Source: Erythroxylum novogranatense
Taxonomy: Eukaryota; Streptophyta; Magnoliopsida; Malpighiales; Erythroxylaceae
Assembly (NCBI GenBank): GCA_029891385.1
Contig: CM057230.1
Coordinates: 20,836,847-20,900,846 of the forward strand
Length of the DNA stretch: 64,000 nucleotides
Reading direction: 5' to 3'
Below, piece after piece: positions 50,062-61,628 of this stretch; position 1 is the stretch's first letter; each line of letters opens with the position of its first letter. The notes beneath the pieces are model-generated. The model was given only the letters and a program-made list of their open reading frames with translations. It made no database searches and was not told the origin of the DNA. Both the position numbers and the translations under genes were made by a program.

Positions 50062-50465
50062 TGGCTACCAGGTTGGGCCCAGATCCAAATAAACGACCGT
50101 GAGCCGATCGGTCCATTCTTTAGAGATCAGTTTTATGCCTAAGCCCATGCCCTCCTTGGCCCATCCGTATAAGGAAGTCTCTCATGCAAACACGTAAAGA
50201 CCTAAACCTAACTGCAAAACCATATATAAGGTATAATTCTCCCATAATTGAGGTACGCAATCATAACCTAGTTTCTTTTCTCTATATTCATCAACCTCAC
50301 CTTCACCAAAAGACTGACTTGAGCGTCGGAGGGGCTAATCGGGACACAACCCCCGACAAGCCTTCTCTGTTTTGCAGGTATCTTCACATCTGATTCATCA
50401 AAGAAAGTAGCCAACTTATGGATCCGAACGGCAACGTACAGTTCAGCCTAAATCCAGCAGAACCA
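50062..50465 (+). repeat. Tat-C 5' LTR
   Basis: TGGCTACCAGGTTGGGCCC... CAGCAGAACCA, of the Tat-B subfamily. The TATA box TATATAAG is at 50223-50230. It is followed by AT and the primer site TGGCGCCCACCGTGG (50468-50482). Confidence 0.85.
50223..50230 (+). promoter_or_regulatory. LTR TATA box of Tat-C
   Basis: TATATAAG in the context CCATATATAAGGTATAATTC, conserved with the other Tat LTRs. It is about 160 bp from the LTR start. Confidence 0.6.
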
Positions 50466-50891
50466 ATTGGCGCCCACCGTGGAGCCCGACTTTCGGGCAC
50501 CACGTCTAGAAACACACAGATCAGTCAGGAGGCGGCGATGAACCCTGATATAGCATTTGTTGCGCTCTCGCGATGCAACACATGGGTTTGCAACCGCAAC
50601 TCGCCTTTGCACTACATGTTTTCCGTGACGAATCCTCGGATCCTAACGATCGCCCACAACCTCGTGATTTGGAACAAAAGAACAGAGTGTCGCTTTAGAG
50701 GATAACGCTGCACTCAATATGCACCCGAATCTCTGACACCCATCGAATGCAGATCCTCTTCCGCCTGTGCACACCTCCCTCACCAGAAAACAGATTGAGG
50801 AAGCGATCGACCACTGATTCGCCAGATCTTGCGAGCCTCAAACCGCCACAACAATATCCGTTCTCAGACGCAAATCGCACGCAGCATCAAC

Positions 50892-51900
50892 ATGGCAACC
50901 GATCGCCACCCGATTGAAAACCTAGAAAAAATCGTGGACGATCGGATTAACGCAGCTATGAGCTTCCGCCCAGATCGCCCGACGGCACAATACAGCTCTC
51001 CCTTTACTCCGAAAATTTTGGATAGCCTCCCGGCACCCGGAACCAAAATACCAACGCCTGAAAAATACACTGGAAAGACCGACCTCCTGGACTACTTACA
51101 ACACTTCCAGTCGATGATGAATCTGCACTGTGTGCCAGATGCCATCCAATGTAAGGCTTTCTGCACGGCCTTTCAAGAGGGAGCCCGACGATGGTTCAAC
51201 AGTTTACCTCCGGTCAGATCACCGCTTTGAAGATTTTAGGCTACTTTTCCTCAACCACCGCCACCAAGAACGCCTCACGTAAGATAGCTTTGAGGTGATG
51301 CACTTACCTAAGGAAGGAATGAAAGTTTATAGAGTTCATCACTTGCTCAATAACGGTTGTCGAGGTCCCCGACCTCACTTGCTCGTCTATGCTGGCCGCG
51401 CTTATGAGCAATACGAGGGATGAGGAGTTTAAGAAGTCGTTAGCCCTCGATCAGCCCCGATTTATTCAGGAGATCAGACATCGGGCAGACAAGTACATTC
51501 AGCTCGAAGAAGTATTAAAGAAAACAAAACACCGGCCAGATGATTGCGGGCCGAGTGGTAGGCCAGATGAGTCTCACAAAAGACGAGGGATCAAGAGACC
51601 GAGAAAGCCGATCTCGGCGGGGCATCAACAAGAATTCACCCCGCTTAACAAACGATATGCGGAAGTACTGGCGGCCCTGAGAGCGGATGGGGAAACTATC
51701 CGAGAACCTAATAAAATGAAGACCCCCTACAAGGATAGGAACCCGGATCTATATTGCCGTTTTCACAAAGAGGTCGGTCATGACACGAAAGATTGCTGGC
51801 AGTTGAAAAAATAAATCGAATCCCTCATACAAAGGGGAAGGTTAGGTCGGTTCGTGAAGCACCTAACAAAATGTCGATCGGATAATTAGCGCAGACAGTC
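50892..51900 (+). pseudogene. Tat-C gag
   Basis: MATDRHPIENLEKIVDDRIN opens the frame. TPEKYTGKTDLLDYLQHFQS and MMNLHCVPDAIQCKAFCTAF then QEGARRWFNSLP form the Retrotrans_gag capsid-like domain (to 51230). After a frame change the frame 51389-51814 has FKKSLALDQPRFIQEIRHRA, YKDRNPDLYCRFHKEVGHD and CWQLKK, a CX-H-C knuckle-like motif. A GAA-to-TAA change stops it at 51813 before IESLIQRGRL. This is the clearest gag of the three copies. Confidence 0.85.
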
Positions 51901-52239
51901 GGCGATTAATAGCGATCGCCTTGAGGCGAAATGACAGAATGATGGAGGGAGGCGAGAATGCAAATACGTATAATCGACGAGAAGAGAAAGGGCGATCGAG
52001 GGAAAGAAACAACAGAAACGCCGGGCAACAAGACGACCGACCGACTGGGGTCATTAACATGATATTCGGTGGAAATGCAGCAGGGGATCCACCACTAAAG
52101 GGAGAAAAGATATGCCAAACAGTCGGCAGAGACTCATCCGCCAAAAGTCGAGGAGAACGACGGATGATATCATTCAATGAGTCCGACCTGACGGAGTGAG
52201 TTACCTCATGATGACGCCTCGTGGTAAATCGAACATGGA

Positions 52240-54500
52240 TGTGCTATTCTGAGGTAAAGCGGGTGATGATTGATACGGGCAATTTCTCCGACTTTGTCAG
52301 ACATGAGGCCTTCAAGCTGATGAAGGCACCAAGATCGACTACTACTTATTGATGGCCCCATCAAAGGGTAATCGGCATCGACCTACTCGTTCGCCCGGTG
52401 TATTTGAAAGTGAAGTTCAGCGGTTGCGTCGAGATAGAAAAGGACGTTAAGTTCCTAGTCGCCAAGTTTCAAGGGCGATAATGCAATAATCGGGCGGGCT
52501 ACTCAAAATGCCCTCAGATCGGTCGCCTCACCTACTACCGTTATGAAGTTCCAGACACCCCACGGAGTTGGTGTTGTCAGGGGTCAGCAGAGAATTGCCA
52601 GGGAATGTTACTTAGCGGAAACGAAGACATTAGACGGGGCGGTAGTCCTGACGAGCTCTCTTGATGTGAGAGCCGACGAGGAGATGGATAGGATGAACCT
52701 AGTGGAAGAAACACAGCGGGTCGGACTGGACGAAGCCAACCCCTCTAAATTTACAAACCTAGGCTCCGAGCTGTAGGGCGACCTGGTTAAAGAAATCACA
52801 GACTGTTTGGTGAAAAATAGATTGGTCTTCGCTTGGGTACCGAGCGACATGCCCGAAATTTTCGATCAACAAGGCCGACTCCTCAGATTCGACATGACTA
52901 TGTCGATCGACAAAAGAAGCGATGGCACAACAAGGAGCGATGTGGGGTGATCGAGAAAGAAGTAGAAAATTACTCGAGGTCGGGTTCATCCGAGAAGTCA
53001 AGCACCCAATGGCTCGCTAATGTGGTTTTAGTGAAAAGAAGAACGGAAGTGGAGAATGTGCATAGATTTCACCGACTGAACAAAGCATGTCCAAAGGATG
53101 CTTCCTCGCCCAAGATTGACCAAATAGTAGACTTTACCTCGTGGCATGAACTTCTCGACTTCCCGGACGCTTTCTGCTATCATCATATTCAAATGAGTCC
53201 GAAGACGAAGAAAAGACCGCCTTCATAACCCACCAAGGCACATATTGCTACCAAGTAATGCCTTTGGCTTGAAAACGTGGGGCGATTTATCGACTAGTCA
53301 CGAGGTCTTTAAGAAATGATCGGCCGGTCGGTGGAAGGTTATGTGGATGATATGGTGGTCAAGAGTAAGACGGCCACTTGAGCATGTGGAAGATCTCAGG
53401 AAGTCTTCCGCACTCGAATAAAATTTAGATGAAGTCGAACCCAAAAATGCGCTTTTGGGTGGCATCTGAAAATTCCTAGGGTTTATGATCACCAACGGGG
53501 ATCGAGGCTAATCCAGAGAAATCGGCCATCATCCAAATGCCCTCACCCCAATGCTTAAAAGAAGTGCGATATCGACCGGCCGGATAGTCTCTCCGAAAGG
53601 TGTTCATTTTCGATTGGGAGACAAGTGCCTCCCATTTTTTAAAATCTTGAGGAAAGCGAACGTGACCCAATTCCAATGGCCGGACGAATGCGAGAAAGCT
53701 TTTCAATACTTAAAGCAATACTTGTCCAGCCAGCCTATCCTGCAGAGCCCGATAGAGGAAGAGAACCTGATTTTGTACTTGGCGGTTACGGAGGGGTCGA
53801 TCGTCATGGGTCCTTATTCGATTGAGGGAAGCGAACAACACCTCGCCTACTACGCCGCAAAGTGTTGACTGGACCGGAAACGCGATATACGTCTATAGAG
53901 AAACTAGCCCTCTCCTTGATAATGGCAGCTCGGAAGCTAAGGCCCTACTTCCAAAGTCATACCATTGAGGTATGGACCGATCAACCCTCAGCAAGGTTTT
54001 AAAAGCCCAAACTTCGGTTGACTAATAAAGTGGGCGGTAGAGCGGAGAGTTCGACATACAATACAAACCCCGCACGACCATTAAAGTGCAGGTGTTGGCA
54101 GACTTCATCGCAAAGATGAGCCAACCCAGCTCGAAGGACTAGCAATTCCCTGCCTGGAGTTTGTTCGTTGACGGGTTGTCCAACGCGGAGGGATGCGGAG
54201 CGGGAGTAGTGCTGATCAGCCCGCACAATGAAGAAAAGGTGGAATATGCCCTTCGGCTTGAGTTCAAGGCCTCCAATAACGAGGCAGAATATGAGGCTCT
54301 GATAATCGGCTCCAATCGCCAAGGAAATGGAGATAAAGCATCTAAAGATATACAATATAGCAAGTGGTGGTCGCCAAGTCACCGGGCAAGATGAGGCCAA
54401 GGGGACAAAGATGATCAAGTACTAGAGCTGGTAAAGGTGAGTTGAGCAATTTCAACAAAGACTCGATCAGAGAATAGAACGAGCTCAAATGCAAAAGCGA
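52240..54500 (+). pseudogene. Tat-C protease, reverse transcriptase and both RNase H domains
   Basis: The protease keeps its catalytic triplet in VMIDTGNFSDF (about 52266-52298). RT is broken but recognisable (WRMCIDFTD at about 53052; the VDD coding stretch GTGGATGATATGGTGGTC at 53343-53360). The first RNase H has FKILRKANVTQFQWPDECEK, LYLAVTEGSIVMGPYSIEG and EQHLAYYAAK (53640-53867). The second, archaeal-type RNase H reads FVDGLSNAEGCGAGVVLISP, NEEKVEYALRLEFKASN and NEAEYEALIIG (54158-54310), the key Tat-lineage signature. Confidence 0.85.
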
Positions 54501-54699
54501 TGCGCTCTCCAAAATGGCTTCCGACCGCGATGCCATAAATAATGTTCGTCAAACGACTAGACCGACCTAAGCGCTCGAAGTCGAGAAAGTTCTCGGTAGT
54601 AAGTACCGCCTCGGTGTCGAGTTGAACCGATCACGCAGCACCTTTAGAAGGAAAACAACCTAAGACGCACGCGTGAGGCTAAGAAACTAAGAATAAAGG

Positions 54700-55832
54700 C
54701 AGCCGAGTACACGATCGTTAATGGCACTCTATATAAGCGGTCTTCGCCACCGCTTCGATGCTTGAATGAAGAAGAAGCGAAAGGTGCAATGGCCAAGTCC
54801 ATGAAGGAATGTGTGAAATCATGTAGGAGGCGAATGTTGGCGCATGATCGATCGACGCGATAGGGTACTCATGGCCGACAATGAGAAGAGATCGCCAGAG
54901 AAGGTCGACCGATGTGAGGCCTCGCCAGAGAAACAACAATTATCTCACCGGTACCAATCGAGAGGATGAAAATTGTGAGTCATCCTATCCCGTTCGCTCA
55001 ATGGGGAATGGATATACTGGGTCCTTTTCCTCTCGGTCCTGGGCAAAAGAAGTTCCTGATAGTAGCGGTGGAATACTTCACCAAATGGGCAGAAGCGGAA
55101 GCGGTCACTACAATTTCCGAGCAGAAGGTGGAGAGCTTCATGATGAAAAATATACTTACCCGCTTCGGGATGCCTTTGGTGTTGATTACGGATAACGGTC
55201 GGCAGTTCGATAACGACAAGTTCAGAGATTTCTGCGAATCGACTAAAGATCGTTGCAAATGACTTTCAGAGCCCATCCCAAAGCAACGGTCTCATGGAGA
55301 ACACCAATAAAAAGATAATGAATGCTCTCAAGAAGCGCCTAGATGGCCGAAAGACCTGAGTGGAAGAACTAGACGAAGTGTTGTGGGCATACAGAACCAC
55401 ACCGAATGGAGCCACAGGGGAAACACCGTTCAGATGACCTTCGAAGCGTAAGCCTCGGTTCCAAAGTAGAAGTGGCATTGTATAATCAAAGGGTGTCAGG
55501 CTATGAAGAAGAACGGAACGATGAAGCCCGCAGAGCGGAACTCGTTCTCCTCAGTGAGGACAGAGAAAGGGCGACGACGCTCCGGGCAATCAGCAAAAGC
55601 GACCAAATTTTACAACAGAAGGGTCAAGCCGAGCGATGTAAAGGTAGGCGGTTACGTCCTACGAAAGGCCGAGGTGGCCGGGAAGCATTCTAGAAAGCTC
55701 GGGCAGACGTGGGAAGGACTCTACCGGGTGATTAAGCAAGTCGGGCATGGTTCTTACATCCTACGCGATGCAAAAGGGAAGGTTCTACCAAGACCTTAGA
55801 ACTCTCGGAATTTGAAGGCGTTCTACCAATAG
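54700..55832 (+). pseudogene. Tat-C integrase
   Basis: The zinc-binding part is broken. The core is open at 54966-55262, with MKIVSHPIPFAQWGMDILGP (first D), KKFLIVAVEYFTKWAEAEAV, and FGMPLVLITDNGRQFDNDKF (second D). After a shift comes ENTNKKIMNALKKRLD, which carries the E equivalent. The chromo-like end has VKVGGYVLRKAEVAGK and GLYRVIKQVGHGSYILRDA. A TGG-to-TAG stop at 55797 lies 11 codons before the natural end at 55832 (LKAFYQ). Confidence 0.85.
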
Positions 55833-56029
55833 ATAAGTTCTATTTTAGTTAATCTTCACTTAATACCATTTTTGTATACAACGTGTGGGAACCTTTTTCC
55901 TGTCCCTGCCAGACAGGTTTTTTAATGGCCCACGCCCTCATTATCATCAATAAAGGAGTTTTCATATTTTCTTGGCAATGAAAAGCTCCATTATATGTGG
56001 CAAAGAGTAAAAAATCCAATCAACCATCG

Positions 56030-56680
56030 CCCGACATCTCCAAAGATCGACTACGGTCGGTCGGGTCGCCAAGACAAGATCCTTAGGACCCTCATTCGCC
56101 ATCGCTCGACATCTCCATAGATCGACTACGATTGGATCGGGTTGCAAGACAAGATCCTTGGGACCTCGCTCGCCATCGCCTCGGATTCCATAGATCGACT
56201 ACGGTCGGTCGGGTCGCCAAGATAAGATCCTTGGGACCCTCGCTCGTCATCGCCAAGATTCCATAGATCGACTACGGCCGGTCGGTCGCCAAGACAAGAT
56301 CCTTGGGACCTCTTTCGCCATCGCAAGATTCCATAGATCGACTACGGTCGGTCGGTCACCAAGATAAGATCTTGGGACCTCGCCAGAATCGCCGGCATCC
56401 ACATACTCGACTATCGATTGACCAGTCGTCGAGACGAGATCCTCGGGACCATCGATCGCCCTCGCCTATTGCTCGACCAGGTCGTCTAGACAAGACTCTT
56501 GGGACCCTCGCCCGGTATTCATATAAACCGACTACGGTCGGTCGAGTCGCCAAGACAAGACTCTTGGGACCCTCGCTCGGCATCGACACAGATCGATTGC
56601 GGTCGATCGGTCGCCAAGAAGAGATCCTTGGGACCCCGGTTCGGACTCTACTATAAGTCGACCTCGAAGCCGGTCGACTA
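56030..56680 (+). repeat. Tandem repeat block of about 62 bp units, Tat-C
   Basis: About nine units with CCATAGATCGACTACGGTCG, GTCGCCAAGACAAGATCCTT and GGGACCCTCGCTCGCCATCG. This is the longest of the three blocks and sits at the same place, between integrase and the antisense gene. Confidence 0.88.
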
Positions 56681-57103
56681 TGAGCAACTTCATCAAAATT
56701 CATCATACATCGAAAGTAAAGAGCATAAACACGAAAAAGGACATCAGAAAAAATGAGGCAAAAGAAAAGATTTTCATTCCATAAAATTTGCCCTGGTCAC
56801 AAGCCCGACCAGGTGAGCTTCAAAAGTCCACAGAAGGAGAAGTGGGCGAATACCCAGGGGAAGCCTCGGAAGCAGGCGGAAAAGTCGAAGCGGGGGCAGG
56901 GTCCAAGGGAGTGGCCGCAGAAGTATCATCACGAGGAAGCTCGTCCTCCTCAGCCGAGCTAAGGTCCAGCTCCTCAATCGGGACGGGCTCCCGGTCCTCC
57001 AAGACTCTCCTTTACTTCCTTCAGAGAGAGGCCAAGGGCGGTAGGAAGCAGCGGCTCGGCGAACCCTTCAAACGAAGGACCGTCAGACCCTCAGAACGCA
57101 GCG

Positions 57104-58213
57104 CTATAGCAATTCTTCAAGATCATGAGGGCTAAGTCGCAGGAGTACTCCAAGCACTCCTCCCGCAAGAATCGCCCGCCATCGCATGATCACCTCGACC
57201 TTTGTTCCTTTACTTGAGGCTCGATCCTCCTCAGCAGATCCTCGCTTTGGGCATGGTCCCGAGGGATTTCTCCTAAGCACTCTCTCCGACTCAAGCTGCC
57301 CTCGCAACACCGCATATTCCTCAGACAATTTGTTCCTCGCTGCCATCGCCCTTACTCTCTCAACCTCCTCCCCAGTGAGTCGAGCCTTCAAGGAGCTCCT
57401 CTCCTGCTCTCCCGAAGCGAGCTGAGCTCTCAAGACGTCACGCTCCTCCTCCCAGAGTTTCTTCTCCTCCTCCAAGGAAGAGAGTTGAGCCCGGGAGAAG
57501 TCTCTTTCCTCTCTAACCTCCGAGAGCTGGGTCTTCAAACCGTCCACCTGCTCCAGGAGGGAATGGACCTCCCGATTCAGCAGCTCGATTTGCTGATGCG
57601 TGGATAAAGTGAGAGCCACATCCCTCATGTAATTGCGGATGGCACGGCTCATTAGCTCCTCAACACTTAGCGCGTCAAAGAGCTACTCGTCCGAAGGAGG
57701 AATGACCCTCTCAGCGAGATGAAGAGCCACTTCGGCATCGGCGATCGAGGCAGTCTTCTCGAGGCTAATCGCCGGCTCCCACTTGTCAGCACTCCCCGCT
57801 GGCTTCTTCCCTTTACCCTGGGCAGACGGGGCAGCACGATCTCCCACTTTATCCTTCCCCTTGCTTCGGTCCAAGGGACGAGGAGGCCGGTCGACTACTT
57901 GAGAAGGCCGGTCGGCTACTTGAGGAGATCGGTCGACTACTTGAGCCCCCCTTCTCCTCTTCAGAGGTCGTTCGACCTCCTCCTCTTCCTCGATCACAAC
58001 TAAGCACCCACCAGGCGGGACGACCACAGTAGATGCCGCAGACGGCTCGGAGATGGTGGGAGGAACATACCGCTGCCCGGAAGCAATGGTCCGAACAACA
58101 ACCGAACTGGCCTCTCCCCTATCCTCCTGACTTCTGACCTCCGAAGGCCCCGCGACCTTGCGCTTACCTATGGCAGACTTGGGAGGGTCGGTGAAAGTAT
58201 TAACTTTGACCAT
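57104..58213 (-). pseudogene. Tat-C antisense gene, second exon: NLS plus coiled-coil protein (one internal stop)
   Basis: A continuous reverse frame of 370 codons with a single TAG (57680-57682). From M at 58213 it has a basic cluster PLKRRRG (likely NLS) after an acidic run EEEEEVERP, then a repeat QVVDRSPQVADRPSQVVDRP and a Lys-rich stretch KGKDKVGDR. From about residue 208 there is a strong heptad-rich coiled coil (LNREVHSLLEQVDGLKTQL, LSSLEEEKKLWEEERDVL, YAVLRGQLESER). The acceptor TTTCTTTGTTTGTGCAG|CC lies immediately before the ATG on this strand, so it is probably the second exon of a spliced gene whose first exon (Transposase_28-like) is present in Tat-A and Tat-B but deleted here. 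Its role is unknown; it resembles the antisense proteins reported for Tat elements such as Retand and Grande. Confidence 0.7.
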
Positions 58214-58232
58214 GGCTGCACAAACAAAGAAA
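58214..58232 (-). promoter_or_regulatory. Predicted 3' splice site of the antisense gene
   Basis: On the - strand, a T-rich tract ending TTTGTGCAG immediately before the ATG. The same site occurs in Tat-B (AG at 31514-31513). Tat-A has a mutated version. Confidence 0.5.
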
Positions 58233-58502
58233 ACGTTTCTTCAATCACTAAACACCTATTGAAGCTCAAAGACAATATTGTCAACGAAATGAAATATTTG
58301 ATAAGAAATGGGAAAGATACCATTTTTGGTCGATAATTACACAAACTTTATGCTATTACATTTGCATACTAGATTTCCACATTTAATTTTGTAATTTTGT
58401 CAATGATAAGGCCAATGTAGCCATAAGAGAGAATAAAAGGAGTTGCAAGCATAGAAGTATGTCGAGTATACTTGCATAATTCCCAACCTACTCTGTGTTA
58501 AA
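58233..58502. other. Short spacer after the Tat-C truncation
   Basis: AT-rich, with no similarity to the other Tat elements. Nothing recognised. Confidence 0.4.
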
Positions 58503-58639
58503 GTAGTGCCCTAAAGGCAATCCCCTTTAGCGCGTTTTGTACAAAGTTGTGTACAGACTTTATGAATAAATAAAGAAAGACATATTTCATTAATTTGGTT
58601 GTTTAATGTATGCATGGGTTTAAAATGTGAAATATAAGG

Positions 58640-60665
58640 TAGTTGAGAGTGTGTTAATACTGGTTTTAGAGAGAGAAATGGTGAAAATGCGTCGAAGAAG
58701 ACGATTGGGGCTTCACACGTCGCGACGTGCACTGAGGGCCTCGTCGCGACGAGTAAATAGTTACTCGCCGCGGCAAGCCCAGCTGGACGTCGCAACCAGC
58801 GTGCAGTTTTACGCCGCGGCAAGTCCATTGCCTATGCGTCGCGGCGAGCTTAAATGAAGGTGTTACCACAACGAAGCGACCTTTTACGCCACGAGGAACT
58901 TTCGTCGTGGCTAGAGGTATTTTTTTGAAAGAATGTGTTTAGTTAATGGGGCATAACTAATAATATAGACCTCCAATTGAGGTGATTATTGATTTGTTAT
59001 GAACTAGAGGAAGAGGTCTACAATTGAGGTAAAGAAAGAAAGTTTGAAATCAAATGAGTGAGACCTTAAATATTGAATGAGAGTTGGGTTAAGATTACTA
59101 TTACAATCTAAAGGTTGTTTCATTAATTGGGGTATATTTGTGAGATCTTTGAATTTAAGAAAATGCGGTTGAGAGTTTAGAAACTGAGCATAAAAGGTGA
59201 ATTTGATCTAGAGAATAGTGATATTGATTTTGAGGTAATATCCTAGTGGATATGACATGATAAATTGACTGGATATTAGAATTGAAATTTGGAAGTTCCG
59301 TAATATGTTATTGAATTGAAATGAGTCTTTATTGAACAATTGAGTGGAAAGTTAGATTTGACAAAAGAAAGTGGAAATTAGGAAATAGCACCGGGAAAGT
59401 CATGAATAGGCATAGTACATCTTTTGTTCAAGGCATGTGCATCATTAAATTATTTTGACTGTGCATTTTGTAATGAAAATTATTTGACTGTTATAGAGGC
59501 TCCGATGGATCGATATTCTACGGATATTGTTGAGACTTCCAGGCTGTAGCTCGGAAGTATAGGTGAGTAACCTAGTTGGTTTCTCAACCTATATGTGTTT
59601 AATATTGCGCACTTATGCATGTGGAGTTAATGGAGGGTTATATGTGTTTGCTTATGATTGATTTCGGACCACGGGTGTCCGAAGTATTGAATGTGATATC
59701 GAAGTGCTATTTGTGTGTACTGTTTGTGAATGCTTCAATGAAATAAATTGTGCAAATTGATTATGATTGAAATACTAGACTAAAGGTCTGAAAGAATGGG
59801 AATTGGACAATAAAATGTAACTGATTGTAAATGTAAATTGGGACATGTGCATTCATGCATAAAGGCATGATCAGATAATGGCAGCCAGTGATCGGAGCAA
59901 CCAACGACATGTGAGCTTTAAGCTCAACGCACAGGGCTTCGTGCCCACCGTATCAAGGCATTCAGGCCCAACGTATTCAGAGCCACAGGCTCAACGCAAT
60001 GTGCCCATCACTGGGACAGTTCAGACGCACGGTCACAACAACGTAATGAAAATGAAAAGTGTCGCATGTGCATTGCATACATGAATGATTAAATGTGGAT
60101 TGTGTGAAAGGCAAAATGTCTATAATTGTGACATGACAGCACATGTGATATTTTCGGAAATGATAATATGTGACACTGTGAATTGTGTGAATATGCATGA
60201 GTTGAGGGAACCATCGATGATGATTTCTCACTGAGTTCGCAAACTCACCCAATATTGCAAATATTTTTCAGGGATCGAAGAGTACCCCGTTGGGCACGGG
60301 AGTATGATTACCGCTTGCTAGTCAGAGTTCAAGTCGGGATCAGTTCACGTCTGCATTTGTGTCATTATGAATTATGTGTAAATTTGTATTTCCGCAAGAT
60401 TAGTACTGTTATTGCCAAGGGCCCCAATTGAGTAATGTTGTATTGTAATTTGATTACTGAAATAGTGTTTTGATTGAAAATATTTTTGTATAGTGGGCCC
60501 AAATTGTTTACTGATTTACATGCACTCGATTGTTTTTCAAAAATGAAAATGCATTACCGAGTTTTTGAACTGCATTAACTGCTCTAGCATACCACCCTCG
60601 TGAGGCACGGGCTCGAATATCACCATCAATATCAGGTTCGGGTCTTGCGGGAGTGAGATGTTACA
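58640..60665 (+). repeat. Probable gypsy-type solo LTR nested in Copia-4
   Basis: Ends GGAGTGAGATGTTACA at 60665, a typical chromovirus-like LTR terminus. It contains GGTGAGTAACC-type motifs (59562), a GC-rich CGTCGCGACG block (58716-58860), and short AGGCTCAACG/GTGCCC repeats (59910-60030). No internal domains accompany it. The left end is uncertain and I found no convincing target duplication, so both limits and class are tentative. Confidence 0.45.
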
Positions 60666-61569
60666 CATAGGATTACTTAAACTGGACATCGTTAATCTGG
60701 AGAGACTAGCACATGTCAAGCTCCTTGATTTGATCAGCAAAGGATCTCGAAGCCGTATATGAGATGTTTAGGGTTAAGATGTGAATGCTTACTAGAGGTA
60801 GTGAGTACATTGGATGACCTACTATGAGATCATCACATGGATGTCCTATTCTAATGTCAGTGATGATCTCATCATAGTAATGGTACAAGTATCCTTAGAC
60901 TTGAGGTATTCGAAGGTAATTGAGTAGCCAATAGAGGATTCGCCACTTCTGTGATAGCAAAAGATGATACCCATGACCTCTTGTCAGGGTCATTACTTGA
61001 AAATCTCTGACTGGAGTACATATGTCATGAAGAATGTCTTCATTGACATATAAAGTAATGAGTCCCAGGACGAGAACTGATATCACTTGGATTAGATTTG
61101 ATGTAGTCAGTCTAGTAAGAGTTGACACTTTGCCCATACTCATAACCAAGTGGGGTATAGCATGGTGAAAGGACGAATTGTACAGTAATTGTCTATGGGA
61201 GGGTTCGTGATATGGTTCGTGGTGAGCATTGGTTCAGTCGTCAAACCAATTACTTTCCGGTCAATTGGGGTTCATGATGTGTTGCTAGACACCGCTCATG
61301 ACTTGCTTGGATTAAGTGTTAATCTAAGTGGCCAACATAACCGGGAACCTAATGGGACACACGCATAAGAGTGACTCGGAGAATTCGTAAAATAGTTTTG
61401 GATAGAGATCCATTATATGGAGAGCAATAAAACTAAATGGATCCCGATGAGATTGGGATATGTCCCGATGAGATCGCGACATCGATATTGCTGAAACAGG
61501 TCTTTGGTGTTTTTTCTATACTGGGAACCCGATAGAACTAACCCCAGTGTGACTGGACCACCTCAGCCT

Positions 61570-61584
61570 TTATATATATAATTA

Positions 61585-61619
<35 letters not shown>

Positions 61620-61628
61620 TATAGATAT
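61570..61628. repeat. (TA)n microsatellite
   Basis: A run of TA dinucleotides broken only by AATTAAG and GATATAGA interruptions, within the Copia-4 LTR-like sequence. Confidence 0.85.

Larger units (their letters stand above)
50062..58232 (+). mobile_element. Tat-C: Ty3/gypsy Tat-type element truncated at its 3' end
   Basis: Contains the 5' LTR, gag, protease, RT, two RNase H domains, integrase, tandem repeat block and second exon of the antisense gene, in the order of Tat-A and Tat-B. Similarity to both stops at about 58232, just past the antisense splice acceptor. The Transposase_28-like exon, polypurine tract and 3' LTR are missing from the window, so no target duplication can be checked. 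Its gag and antisense frames are the best preserved of the three, which suggests a younger copy. Confidence 0.88.

Noticed and set aside
58627..58869. Arg-rich frames on both strands (RRRRLGLHTSRRALRASSRR)
   Set aside because: Produced by the CGTCGCGACG island. Composition artefact, not a protein.
59878..60084. 68-codon frame with QRNVPITGTVQTHG
   Set aside because: Lies in LTR-like sequence with short internal repeats (AGGCTCAACG), with no domain or splice context.
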